DNA of 64,000 bases, taken from NCBI RefSeq assembly GCF_030816015.1, contig NZ_JAUSXN010000001.1, positions 4,154,001-4,218,000 of the forward strand. Direction: 5' to 3'. The translations under genes were made by a program, and so were the position numbers. The notes below the pieces were generated by a model, which saw only the letters and a list, made by a program, of their open reading frames with translations, made no database searches and was not told where the DNA came from. Source of the stretch: Pedobacter sp. W3I1 (GTDB lineage Bacteria > Bacteroidota > Bacteroidia > Sphingobacteriales > Sphingobacteriaceae). Each line of letters opens with the position of its first letter. The stretch's first letter is position 1. Positions 9,115 to 17,112 of this stretch are shown here, piece after piece.

Positions 9115-10173
9115 ATGTGCACAGGAATTCAACTTAGAACAACTAGCGGCGCGCCCATCTATGGCCGCACAATGGAATTTGCAACACCACTTCAGTCACA
9201 GGCACTGGTCATCCCAAAACAGGTTCAATTTACCGGGACCGGGGTACAGGGATTGCCTGGAAAAACATGGTCTTCACTGTATACCATTACCGGCCTGAAC
9301 GGGCTCGGACTGGAGCGGATCATTGATGGAATCAATTCGGAAGGACTGTGTGTTGGCGCGTTTTACTTTGTAAATTATGCAGGCTATCAGCAGGTTGCTC
9401 CGGAAGATTCGGCTAACTCCATGTGTTCTGTCGATCTTCCTACCTATCTATTATCGACCTGTACCACGGTAGATGAAGTAAAAAGTGCGGTAACACAGAT
9501 CCAGATAAACTCGAGTAACCCCAGCGGCACGGGTGCTGCTCTCCCCCTTCATTATAATGTACATGATCGGCTTGGCAATGTGCTGGTGATCGAATATGTT
9601 GGGGGAAACCTGAGTGTTCTTGAAAACCCGGTAGGTGTGCTCACCAATTCACCTGATTACAACTGGCACCTGACCAACCTGAGTAACTATGTAAACCTCA
9701 GCGCGACAGACATCGTATCATGGGAACTTAAAAGTGCTGTCGACCCGGCCAAAACAGTTTCGATCTTTCCCGCCGGACAGGGATCTGGTTTTCTCGGCCT
9801 TCCGGGAGATTACACTCCTCCATCACGTTTTATCCGCGCGGTGGCCTACTCGCAGTTTTCCTCACCGGTAGACACCAATCAGGATGCCATACTTCAGGCA
9901 TTCCATATTCTTGATGCATTTGATATCCCATTGGGCACTATCATTGATCCTACAAGTAAAAACCCCGCAGAATATACCGAGTGGACGGTTGCAAGCGACC
10001 TTGTGGAAACCAAATTTTATTTCCATACCGAAGGAGACCGCACAATCCGGGTGATAGATCTGGCAAACTGGGCGTTCCAGGGCAGTAGAGTTGAGTACCT
10101 GAGCATCGATCAAGGCCCAACGATTATCAATATGGCAGATCTTCAAAAGACAGGTGATATTGTTGCATCATAA
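9115..10173 (+). CDS. Linear amide C-N hydrolase (choloylglycine hydrolase / penicillin V acylase family)
   Basis: 352 residues starting MCTG: removal of Met1 would expose Cys2 as the N-terminal nucleophile of the Ntn-hydrolase fold. Arg18 is present in YGRTMEF, but residue 21 is Glu where bile-salt and penicillin V acylases usually have Asp. Other family landmarks are LNGLGLERIIDGINSEGL (~61-78), LHYNVHDRLGN (~142) and VLTNSPDYNWHL (~175). Substrates in the family include bile salts, penicillin V and N-acyl homoserine lactones; in a soil organism a signal- or antibiotic-degrading role is possible but not shown. No signal peptide is visible, so it is probably cytoplasmic. It is monocistronic and followed by a hairpin. 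Confidence 0.85.
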   Translation: MCTGIQLRTTSGAPIYGRTMEFATPLQSQALVIPKQVQFTGTGVQGLPGKTWSSLYTITGLNGLGLERIIDGINSEGLCVGAFYFVNYAGYQQVAPEDSANSMCSVDLPTYLLSTCTTVDEVKSAVTQIQINSSNPSGTGAALPLHYNVHDRLGNVLVIEYVGGNLSVLENPVGVLTNSPDYNWHLTNLSNYVNLSATDIVSWELKSAVDPAKTVSIFPAGQGSGFLGLPGDYTPPSRFIRAVAYSQFSSPVDTNQDAILQAFHILDAFDIPLGTIIDPTSKNPAEYTEWTVASDLVETKFYFHTEGDRTIRVIDLANWAFQGSRVEYLSIDQGPTIINMADLQKTGDIVAS

Positions 10174-10215
10174 CATCTCAAACAGATAGGTATCTGAAAC
10201 AGCATAAATTCAGAT

Positions 10216-10251
10216 AAATGGGGTCATGGCTTTATGGCCATCCCCATTTTC
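10216..10251. terminator. Terminator hairpin after the amidohydrolase gene
   Basis: An inverted repeat with left arm AATGGGG..ATGGC and right arm GCCAT.CCCCATT around a TTTAT-type loop, ending in a short T run, 43 bp after the stop at 10173. Confidence 0.6.
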
Positions 10252-10310
10252 AAGCACCCATCACCCTTATTCATCTTAAGTTTTCAAGCAACAGATCACC
10301 ACTCCAGTTT

Positions 10311-10410
10311 GTTTAAAACATCAAACTCTTATCTGAAATATCAACCAAGTTTTGAATACCGGCATTATTTATCAATACGGTCGTGAATAACTGATTGATC
10401 TGCGCATTAT
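10311..10410 (-). pseudogene. Short-chain dehydrogenase remnant
   Basis: Read leftward, about 30 codons spell TVLINNAGIQNLVDISDKS and then stop. VLINNAGI is the NNAG motif that follows the fourth strand of classical SDR enzymes. Neither the Rossmann N-terminus nor the YxxxK active site is nearby, so this is a scrap of a deleted gene. It lies between the amidohydrolase and AraC genes, in a stretch (10174-10510) that otherwise holds only the terminator hairpin. Confidence 0.5.
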
Positions 10411-10510
10411 ATGGAGGTTAATCGAAATCAAAAAACTAAAATATTAAGACAAAGCAATGTATTTTTAATAGCTTTACCCTAGCTCGAATCTATAATTGGT
10501 TATTCTAACT

Positions 10511-11494
10511 ATGATTTTTGAATTTACGGCCGCTCCAGGTTTTGACTTTATTACATTGTTTGCAGCACAGATTAATGTGCCCGTTAGGGGCGGTTTACTG
10601 GAAATCCCCAAGGCATTGGGAGAAGGATATGTGCGCAAGGTCGGATTTGGAAACGATTTTAAATTAACCATTCATCGGTACATCCTGAAGGAAGATCTCA
10701 TTATTAAGAGGAATCCTGCTAACGAGGCCAATGATGTGCGTACTCTTTTCTTTTATAACAATAAGGAAGACCTTGAGGTAAAATATAATAACGAGGAAAA
10801 CATACCTTTTGCACAAAAAAATGATTCCTCTATACTCCTGTCAACCAATGACCTGCGCACAGAAATCCGCTTTCCAGCAGGCAGCAACATCCAGTATGTG
10901 GTTGTTGGAATTACAGCCAGCAGACTCAGGGCTATCCTGTCCATACAAAGCCCCAATAATATACTGCAGACCATTATGGCAGAGGAAGCCTCCTTTCTCT
11001 TTTTCGAGAACCTGGATCCCGAAATGCAACTACTGCTGAAAAACATTGTGTCTGTTGACATGAACAATATCTTAAACGGTTTTTATGTACAGATCAAGGT
11101 ACAGGAATTAATGTACCTGCTTTTTAGCAAACTGTCGCTTAGGGAAGCCACTACATTTAAGAACATCAACAGCAGCGATGCAGAAAGACTTTTGCTCATT
11201 CGTAATGAAATCTTAAGTGATCTCAGCACTCCACCGGTTATCGGTGAGTTAGCTAATATTGCCTCGATGAGCGAGACTAAACTCAAGCAGCTCTTTAAGC
11301 AGACTTTTGGAGATACTATCTATAATTATTACCAAAGGGCAAGAATGGAGGAGGCTGCTTTTCTTTTAAAGCAAGCCAGACATTCAGTTTCCCAGGTTGG
11401 CTATGAACTGGGATTTTCAAACCTTAGCCATTTCAGCAGACTGTTTGAAAAGCAGTATGGCATTACACCAAAAAAATTCTCTTACACAGCTTAG
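10511..11494 (+). CDS. AraC family transcriptional regulator
   Basis: 327 residues from the ATG at 10511 (an in-frame TTG at 10496 is less likely). The C-terminal ~100 residues form the double helix-turn-helix: PPVIGELANIASMSETKLKQ (first HTH, ~243-262) and the family signature region SVSQVGYELGFSNLSHFSR (~297-315), followed by FEKQYGITPKKF. The N-terminal 200 residues match no sensor domain I can name. It lies just upstream of a broken Old Yellow Enzyme gene, a quinone reductase-like gene and an intact Old Yellow Enzyme gene, a common arrangement for regulators of electrophile or flavoenzyme stress genes; that link is inferred. Confidence 0.9.
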   Translation: MIFEFTAAPGFDFITLFAAQINVPVRGGLLEIPKALGEGYVRKVGFGNDFKLTIHRYILKEDLIIKRNPANEANDVRTLFFYNNKEDLEVKYNNEENIPFAQKNDSSILLSTNDLRTEIRFPAGSNIQYVVVGITASRLRAILSIQSPNNILQTIMAEEASFLFFENLDPEMQLLLKNIVSVDMNNILNGFYVQIKVQELMYLLFSKLSLREATTFKNINSSDAERLLLIRNEILSDLSTPPVIGELANIASMSETKLKQLFKQTFGDTIYNYYQRARMEEAAFLLKQARHSVSQVGYELGFSNLSHFSRLFEKQYGITPKKFSYTA

Positions 11495-11613
11495 CCGGTT
11501 ACCAATCCGATTTCAATTCACTTCTCGTCGGATAAGACTATTCTTCCGCCTTTTAGGGTTATTTTACCCAGTTAATAGCCTATACTTTTGTTTGTATAGT
11601 TAGTATAGCAAAA

Positions 11614-11960
11614 ATGAAAAAGTTATTTATCCCTTTTAAGAAAGGTTCCTTAAAGCTAAAAAACCACCTGGTTATGGCACCTATAACCAGGTGCAGGGCT
11701 ATTATAGGTAACCTTCCGAATAAATTGATGGCCATATACTATGCACAGCGTTCGGGAGGTGGCATGATCGTAACCGAAGGCACCTCACCAAGTCCCGAGG
11801 GCCTGGGTTATCCGCGTATTCCCGGAATATACAACGATGAACAGTATGCGCATGAAAAAAGGTAACTGCACCTGTTCATGAGAACGGATCGAAGATTTTC
11901 ATTCAGTTAAGGGGCTTTCTCGCCAATCCGGACTTTGTTAGCCGCACCAAAAACACATAA
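11614..11960 (+). pseudogene. Gutted Old Yellow Enzyme (NADH:flavin oxidoreductase) gene
   Basis: The first 80 codons encode a normal OYE N-terminus (FIPFKKGSLKLKNHLVMAPITR, YYAQRSGGGMIVTEG, GIYNDEQ) but stop at 11863. In another frame the next bases continue the family sequence KKVTAPVHENGSKIFIQL, showing a small frameshift in the A-rich stretch near 11855. That frame then jumps directly to RGFLANPDFVSR, the C-terminal OYE motif, and stops at 11958-11960. About 230 central codons, including the substrate-binding His/Asn region, are therefore deleted. An intact paralogue lies at 13355-14428. Confidence 0.8.
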
Positions 11961-12043
11961 AATTAAATAAAGTTGATTTCAGCACCTTTTACTCAAGCGG
12001 TGTTGAGGGCTATACTGATTAATTCATATTATAATTCAAAATA

Positions 12044-12967
12044 ATGAAAGCAATACAATACAGAGATTACGGAAGTTCAGCTGTTCTTGAACAGGTTGAA
12101 GTTCCGGCACCATTAATCCAAAATGGAAATGAGGTGTTGGTACAGGTTAAGGCAGCAGCTGTAAACCCAATAGACATTAAGATCAGAATGGGCTTTATGA
12201 AGACTATCCGCCCTGTGGAAATGCCATTTATTCCTGGTGGTGAAGCAGCAGGATTAGTAACCGCCGTTGGCAAGGATGTAACAAAATTTAAAGTGGGTGA
12301 TGAAGTCATCGTGCTGGCTAAGGCAAATGGCTATGCGGAGTATGTGAAAGCAGATGAAAATTTTGTACTGCTAAAGCCTGAAGGACTATCATTTGCGGAG
12401 GCCGCATCAATTGGAGTAAACATAGGCACTGCACAGTCGGTACTATTTATAGCCGGGAAATTGAAAAAGGGGCAAAGCGTATTGATTCAGGGCGGAGCCG
12501 GTGCAGCCGGTGGTGCCATGGTACAGATGGCTAAAGCAGCCGGGGCTTATGTGATTGCAACCGCATCTGGAAAAGGTGTGGAGTTGGCACAAAGCCTTGG
12601 GGCAGACGAGGTGATCGATTACAAACTTCAGGAGGTGACGGAAGTGGTTAAGGATGTGGATCTGGTAGCAGATACTGCGGGTGGCGAAGCACAGGCAAAG
12701 CTTTTTCAGGCATTAAAGCCAGGCGGAACATTACTGAGCATTGTTGTACCACCGTCACAGGAACTTGCCGGCCAATACCAGGTGAAAGCAAGTTTTGTAG
12801 CTTCAACCATTTCCGCTCAAACCTTGGCACAGGGTATCGAACTGTTAAAGGCCGGAAAGTTCAGACCCATCGTTTCTAAAACATTTAAGCTTGCAGAAGC
12901 TGCTGATGCACAGGATTTCTTAACAGCGGGAGGCATAAACGGTAAGGTCATCCTTTTGATTGATTAA
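12044..12967 (+). CDS. NADP-dependent quinone oxidoreductase-like MDR alcohol dehydrogenase
   Basis: 307 residues of the zinc-independent branch of the medium-chain dehydrogenase/reductase superfamily. The N-terminal GroES-like domain includes VNPIDIKIRMGF (~41) and GGEAAGLVTAVGKDVTKFKVGD (~65-86) and lacks the zinc-binding Cys/His set. The Rossmann domain carries IQGGAGAAGGAMVQMAK (~149-165). Relatives reduce quinones or enones with NADPH. It follows the OYE pseudogene and precedes the intact OYE gene, consistent with a detoxification cluster under the AraC regulator at 10511. Confidence 0.88.
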   Translation: MKAIQYRDYGSSAVLEQVEVPAPLIQNGNEVLVQVKAAAVNPIDIKIRMGFMKTIRPVEMPFIPGGEAAGLVTAVGKDVTKFKVGDEVIVLAKANGYAEYVKADENFVLLKPEGLSFAEAASIGVNIGTAQSVLFIAGKLKKGQSVLIQGGAGAAGGAMVQMAKAAGAYVIATASGKGVELAQSLGADEVIDYKLQEVTEVVKDVDLVADTAGGEAQAKLFQALKPGGTLLSIVVPPSQELAGQYQVKASFVASTISAQTLAQGIELLKAGKFRPIVSKTFKLAEAADAQDFLTAGGINGKVILLID

Positions 12968-12979
12968 GTAGCTGATAAT

Positions 12980-13283
12980 TTTAAAAAAAATCAATCAAAA
13001 GGAAGTCCTGGTGGCCGGTGCTACCGGATACCCAATGTCATTAAGTTAAGGAGAAAACAAAAACATTGTCATCCTGAGCCTGTCGAAGGACAAAAGTTTT
13101 TTTTGTTTTTCGATTACTTAAAAGGTCTTCGACAAGCTCAGACTAACAACAATGGCACTTAACTTAATGGCATTGACCGGGTACCTGGGAAATACCACCC
13201 AACGACAAAAAGAACTTTCCAGAGAACTGCCAACTGTTGAAGAAAGCGTAAAACATTACTGCCAGGATCGTGGATTAATTTAA
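12980..13283 (+). pseudogene. NmrA-like NAD(P)-binding gene remnant split by a palindromic element
   Basis: The frame KEVLVAGATGY (to ~13030), the start of a Rossmann nucleotide-binding motif, is interrupted by a 143-bp element. Beyond it the frame TGYLGNTT continues and runs straight into a C-terminal-type tail, ELPTVEESVKHYCQDRGLI, ending at TAA 13281-13283. If the element and one copy of the 10-bp duplication are removed, the reading becomes VAGATGYLGN, a textbook GxxGYxG motif. The middle ~240 codons of such a protein are also missing, so the gene is dead. Confidence 0.7.
13033..13175. mobile_element. MITE-like palindromic element, family B core with different ends, copy 2
   Basis: 18-bp inverted ends (CAATGTCATTAAGTTAAG at 13033-13050; CTTAACTTAATGGCATTG at 13158-13175; one mismatch when paired) enclose a TGTCATCCTGAGCCTGTCGAAGG / CTTCGACAAGCTCAGA palindrome. 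Near-perfect 10-bp direct repeats, ACCGGATACC (13023-13032) and ACCGGGTACC (13176-13185), flank it like a target-site duplication. It sits inside the NmrA-like gene remnant. Confidence 0.75.
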
Positions 13284-13354
13284 GGCAGGGACATTATCAA
13301 ATATTAAAATAAATCATTGGTGTTAGCACCGTTAAGTAAAATCGAGTAGAAAAC

Positions 13355-14428
13355 ATGAAATTATTAGAAAAAGTAGTCTTAGGGCAGCAAAGCCTAAAAA
13401 ATGCCATTGCAATGGCGCCGATGACCCGGAGCCGTGCAAATAGCGAAGGTGTTGTACAGGATCTAACCGTATTATATTATACCCAACGCGTGGGTGCAGG
13501 GCTGATCATTACAGAAGCCATCAATATATCTGAACAGGCAATCGGTAGTCCATACACACCTGGGATATATAACCAGGAGCAGATTGAAGCATGGAAGAAA
13601 GTAACCCAATCTGTTCATGATCATGGTGGTATTATCTATGCTCAGCTTTGGCATACCGGCCGTGTCGGACATTCAGTGGATAAAAACGGGAACCTTCCTA
13701 TTGCACCATCTGCAATCGGTATACAAGGTCAGCAGCATTTTACCTCCCAGGGGATGAAAGATTATGAAACGCCGTACGAGTTATCTAACCAGGAGATTAA
13801 AGAGATTGTAAAAGAGTATGGACAGGCGGCCACTAATGCACTGGAAGCCGGTTTTGATGGCGTAGAATTACACGCTGCATTCGGATACCTGCCTAATCAG
13901 TTTCTATCAGAAAGTGCAAACAAACGCCATGATGAATATGGTGGAAGTGTGGAAAACAGGAACCGTTTTGTAATCGAAGTGATGCAGGAACTGGTCCGTG
14001 CATCTGGCAGCGATAAGGTGGGAATCAAACTATCGCCAACCATCTATTATAACAATATTGAGAACAGCGACCCTGTGGCACAATTCAGTCCTTTAATCGA
14101 AGCATTAAATGACTTGCCGCTGGCCTATGTCCATCTGATGAATGGGATGTTTCCGCTTGACAACCATCCTCACTACCCTAAGAACGTGATTGAGACCTTT
14201 GGTACATTAAGTAATCATTTGGTTATCGCAAATGCCGGCTATAATAGAGAAACCGGCGAAGCAGAGCTGGAAAAGGGAATTGCCAAAATGATCTCCTATG
14301 GATCATCCTTTGTTGCCAACCCTGACCTTCCTGAAAGATTTAAGCAAAATGTAGCACTGAACCAGCCAGACCCAGCGACGATGTATGGTGGAGGTGAAAA
14401 AGGATATACAGATTATCCGTTTTCGTAA
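13355..14428 (+). CDS. Old Yellow Enzyme family alkene reductase (NADH:flavin oxidoreductase)
   Basis: 357 residues, full length for the FMN-binding TIM-barrel OYE/NemA group. Landmarks in order: NAIAMAPMTRSRAN (~17-30), GAGLIITEA (~49), YAQLWHTGRVGH (~94), the central FDGVELHAAFGYLPNQFLSE (~168-187) with the HDEYGGSVENRNRF flavin-binding segment (~193), and the C-terminal ISYGSSFVANPDLPERF (~312). Members reduce activated C=C bonds, nitro compounds and glycerol trinitrate with NAD(P)H. It appears to be the surviving paralogue of the broken gene at 11614 and is followed 23 bp later by a small NTF2-like gene that may be co-transcribed. Confidence 0.93.
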   Translation: MKLLEKVVLGQQSLKNAIAMAPMTRSRANSEGVVQDLTVLYYTQRVGAGLIITEAINISEQAIGSPYTPGIYNQEQIEAWKKVTQSVHDHGGIIYAQLWHTGRVGHSVDKNGNLPIAPSAIGIQGQQHFTSQGMKDYETPYELSNQEIKEIVKEYGQAATNALEAGFDGVELHAAFGYLPNQFLSESANKRHDEYGGSVENRNRFVIEVMQELVRASGSDKVGIKLSPTIYYNNIENSDPVAQFSPLIEALNDLPLAYVHLMNGMFPLDNHPHYPKNVIETFGTLSNHLVIANAGYNRETGEAELEKGIAKMISYGSSFVANPDLPERFKQNVALNQPDPATMYGGGEKGYTDYPFS

Positions 14429-14451
14429 AACTGATTAGGTAGATAAACAGA

Positions 14452-14919
14452 ATGACCATGACAACAGAAAAACCTGCTTACGAGCAACATTATACAGAAG
14501 AGGAACGCAAGCTTGCTGAACATATCATCGGCCTTGAAAAATCAGCACTTGACAAATGGTTCAATGGTGACACTTCTGGATACGAACAACTGTGGTCCAA
14601 GCGTAGCTTCACTTATTTTGACGCCGTTGTTACCGAACGTGTAGACGACCATTCTACCATTACCAGGTTTCTGGAAACGATTAAAGGCAAACTGTTTGCC
14701 GACAGCTTTGACTTTCGTAGTCCCCGTGTGCAAATGGGCCATGACATGGCCGTGCTTACCTTTCAGGTATTCGCAAAAACCACACTCATAGACATGGAAT
14801 ATAACTGCATCGAAGTTTATCAAAAAGAAGTAGATTTACAGTGGCGGGTAATTCATTCCACCTGGTCTTTTATCCGACCGATGGATAAGAAATTCGATGA
14901 AGCAAAAAATATTGTATAA
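14452..14919 (+). CDS. SnoaL/DUF4440-like NTF2-fold protein
   Basis: 155 residues with the alpha+beta cone layout of the NTF2-like superfamily: an N-terminal helix ERKLAEHIIGLEKSALDKWFNG, a middle helix DDHSTITRFLETIKGK, and C-terminal strands MAVLTFQVFAKTT and WRVIHSTWSF that end with the conserved W-R-I-H-x-H/S-x-S pattern of DUF4440. Family members act as small isomerases or hydrolases or bind ligands; no substrate can be assigned. It lies directly downstream of the Old Yellow Enzyme gene, and a shared transcript is likely. Confidence 0.75.
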   Translation: MTMTTEKPAYEQHYTEEERKLAEHIIGLEKSALDKWFNGDTSGYEQLWSKRSFTYFDAVVTERVDDHSTITRFLETIKGKLFADSFDFRSPRVQMGHDMAVLTFQVFAKTTLIDMEYNCIEVYQKEVDLQWRVIHSTWSFIRPMDKKFDEAKNIV

Positions 14920-15146
14920 GAGAAAATTCCAGACCATAGTATACCTAATGATCTAAAATAATGGCAGAGCGGGAATAATTGATTCCATTAATGATCATAA
15001 ATTAGATCGTTGGTTTACATCAAAAGAGCAGCCTTAACTTAATGCCGTATCTGGGCATAAGCCCATATTAATGGCGACCATTTGGCCGTTATTATACGAT
15101 GAAGGGGAAAACGGATTAGCATTTAGGAATTAAAAATTAAAATGAT

Positions 15147-15536
15147 ATGAATGCAGAAACCTTAAGGGAATATTGTCTTTCATTTGAGGGCGTTACCGAT
15201 AAAATGGCTTTTACAAAGGCAAGTGCTGAATATGACAGGAACCTGTTGGCTTTTTATGTGAAAGAAAAATGGTTCTGTTTTTTCAATGTAGACGAGTTTG
15301 ATTTTTGCACTTTAAAATGTGACCCTGAGGAGTCAAAAATACTCCAGGATAAATACCAGGGTATCACCCCTGGTTACCATATGAATAAAAAACATTGGAT
15401 CAGTGTCCATTTTAACAAAGATGTGCCAGATAAACTCATCAAAACATTATTAAAAAAATCATATGAGCTGGTGGTAGCCTCTTTGACCAAGGCCGAAATA
15501 CATGACCTGGAAGATGATGCCCGCGGGCATGAATAG
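15147..15536 (+). CDS. MmcQ/YjbR family DNA-binding-like protein (first of tandem pair)
   Basis: 129 residues of the MmcQ/YjbR (double-wing, CyaY-like) fold: LREYCLSFEGVTDKMAF at the start, a central beta pair around KWFCFFNVDEFDFCTLKCDPEE, KKHWISVHF and the C-terminal helix LLKKSYELVVASLTKAE. The family's function is not firmly known; the fold suggests nucleic-acid binding. A second gene of the same family follows 13 bp later, so the pair probably arose by duplication and is co-transcribed. Confidence 0.85.
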   Translation: MNAETLREYCLSFEGVTDKMAFTKASAEYDRNLLAFYVKEKWFCFFNVDEFDFCTLKCDPEESKILQDKYQGITPGYHMNKKHWISVHFNKDVPDKLIKTLLKKSYELVVASLTKAEIHDLEDDARGHE

Positions 15537-15549
15537 AGAATAGATTAGG

Positions 15550-15918
15550 ATGAACATTGAGCAATTTCGTGAGTTTTGTTTGTCATTTGAGCAGTCTGTG
15601 GAAGGGATGCCCTTTAATGCTTTCTTCAAAAATTCGAAAGCAATTCTGGTATTTTACGCCGGTAAGAAAATGTTCTGCCTTTTCGATATTGACTCGTTTG
15701 ACCGCATTACGATCAGATGCGCAGCGGAAAGGATTGAGCAGCTAAAGGAAAGATATGCCGCGATTGAAAAACCCATTAACCTGAGTCATAAATCATGGAT
15801 CAGTATAAAATTTGATACAGATATGCCAGATGGGAAGATACTACTGATGGTAAAAGATTCTTATCATCTGGCAATCGCTTCGATGACGAAAAAAGAGCGG
15901 CAGTATTTCCAAAAATGA
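15550..15918 (+). CDS. MmcQ/YjbR family protein (second of tandem pair)
   Basis: 122 residues collinear with its upstream neighbour (FREFCLSFEQSVEGMPF, KKMFCLFDIDSFDRITIRC, HKSWISIKF, MVKDSYHLAIASMTKKE) but clearly diverged, so the duplication is not recent. Same fold and the same unknown function. The start ATG at 15550 directly follows the upstream stop. Confidence 0.85.
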   Translation: MNIEQFREFCLSFEQSVEGMPFNAFFKNSKAILVFYAGKKMFCLFDIDSFDRITIRCAAERIEQLKERYAAIEKPINLSHKSWISIKFDTDMPDGKILLMVKDSYHLAIASMTKKERQYFQK

Positions 15919-16003
15919 AATTACGCAGTTGCACTATTTATCAGCTGAGGTATCTGGTATGAATTCATAAATGGTCAAATCAATATAAAAAGAAACAAAC
16001 ATC

Positions 16004-17020
16004 ATGGAAATAGGAATTGATAGTTTTGCCTCTGCAATGTACGGAAGCAACGCGCTCAGCAGCGTTGATGCAATGGAACAGTTGCTGGAGAGAATTAATG
16101 TAGCCGATCAGGCAGGACTGGATATTTTTGGCATTGGAGAACACCATAAAAAAGAATTTCTGGACTCAGCCCCGGCAGTAATCCTGGCAGCCGCTGCAGC
16201 AATGACCAAACGGATCCGCCTTTCCAGTGCAGTAACAGTGCTGAGTACGTCGGATCCGGTACGCGTTTACCAGGCATTTGCTACGTTAGATCTCATCTCA
16301 AAAGGAAGGGCAGAATTAGTGGTTGGAAGAGGATCAGCCATTGATGCCTATCCCCTTTTCGGCTTCAACCTGGAGGACTATGATGCCTTGTTCAGGGAGA
16401 AACTAGATCTCCTTTTAAAAATCAGAGACCAGGAATTTGTAACATGGTCTGGTCGGTTCAGGCCCGCATTGAACAACCAACCCATTTATCCAAGGGCCCT
16501 ACAGCAAAACATCCCGATCTGGTTAGGCGTCGGCGGAACGCCTGAATCATTTGTCAGGGCTGGCACCCTGGGGCTTCCATTAATGGTTGCCGTTATCGGG
16601 GGCGAGACCGCACGTTTTCGTCCATTGGTAGACCTCTACCGTAAGGCAGGTGCAGATGCTGGCTTTAAACCAGAACAGTTGAAGGTGGGACTACATTCTC
16701 CCGGTTATGTTGCGGCAAACACATCACTGGCAATTGAGGAATATTATCCTGGCTATGCCAAGCTTTGGACCGAAGCCGGAAAACAACGTGGCTGGCCACC
16801 TGTTACGAGAGCCGGGTTTAACCAGGCCATTAGTGATGAAGGAGTACTTGTTGTGGGCGGTCCTGAAGAGGTTGCCCAAAAATTGATCAGGCATAGTGAG
16901 GCGCTGGGTGGGATCGACAGGTTTACCTTTCAGATGGATAACGCCGGATTATCACATCAACAACTGATCAGTGCCATACAATTGATAGGCAAAAAAGTAA
17001 TGCCTTTAGTAAATGGATAA
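16004..17020 (+). CDS. LLM-class flavin-dependent oxidoreductase (luciferase-like)
   Basis: 338 residues with the bacterial luciferase-like TIM barrel: the first strand MEIGIDSFA, FGIGEHHKKEFLDSAP (~44-59), the hallmark RIRLSSAVTVLSTSDPVRVYQ (~70-90), LDLISKGRAELVVGRG (~96-111) and the mid-barrel IPIWLGVGGTPESF (~168). Such enzymes use reduced FMN, with or without a partner reductase, to oxidise small substrates. It is 85 bp downstream of the MmcQ pair and ends at a convergent terminator. The substrate is unknown. Confidence 0.88.
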   Translation: MEIGIDSFASAMYGSNALSSVDAMEQLLERINVADQAGLDIFGIGEHHKKEFLDSAPAVILAAAAAMTKRIRLSSAVTVLSTSDPVRVYQAFATLDLISKGRAELVVGRGSAIDAYPLFGFNLEDYDALFREKLDLLLKIRDQEFVTWSGRFRPALNNQPIYPRALQQNIPIWLGVGGTPESFVRAGTLGLPLMVAVIGGETARFRPLVDLYRKAGADAGFKPEQLKVGLHSPGYVAANTSLAIEEYYPGYAKLWTEAGKQRGWPPVTRAGFNQAISDEGVLVVGGPEEVAQKLIRHSEALGGIDRFTFQMDNAGLSHQQLISAIQLIGKKVMPLVNG

Positions 17021-17047
17021 ATCAGGTAAAAAAACTATTTAAAACAA

Positions 17048-17079
17048 AAGGTGATGGATTCTAAAACACCCGTCACCTT
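17048..17079. terminator. Hairpin between convergent LLM and histidine-kinase genes
   Basis: AAGGTGA (17048-17054) pairs with TCACCTT (17073-17079) around an 18-nt loop, between the rightward gene ending at 17020 and the leftward gene ending at 17113. It is probably bidirectional. Confidence 0.5.
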
Positions 17080-17112
17080 CATAAATGCCATAAGGCTTGT
17101 TGATGATTTTGT

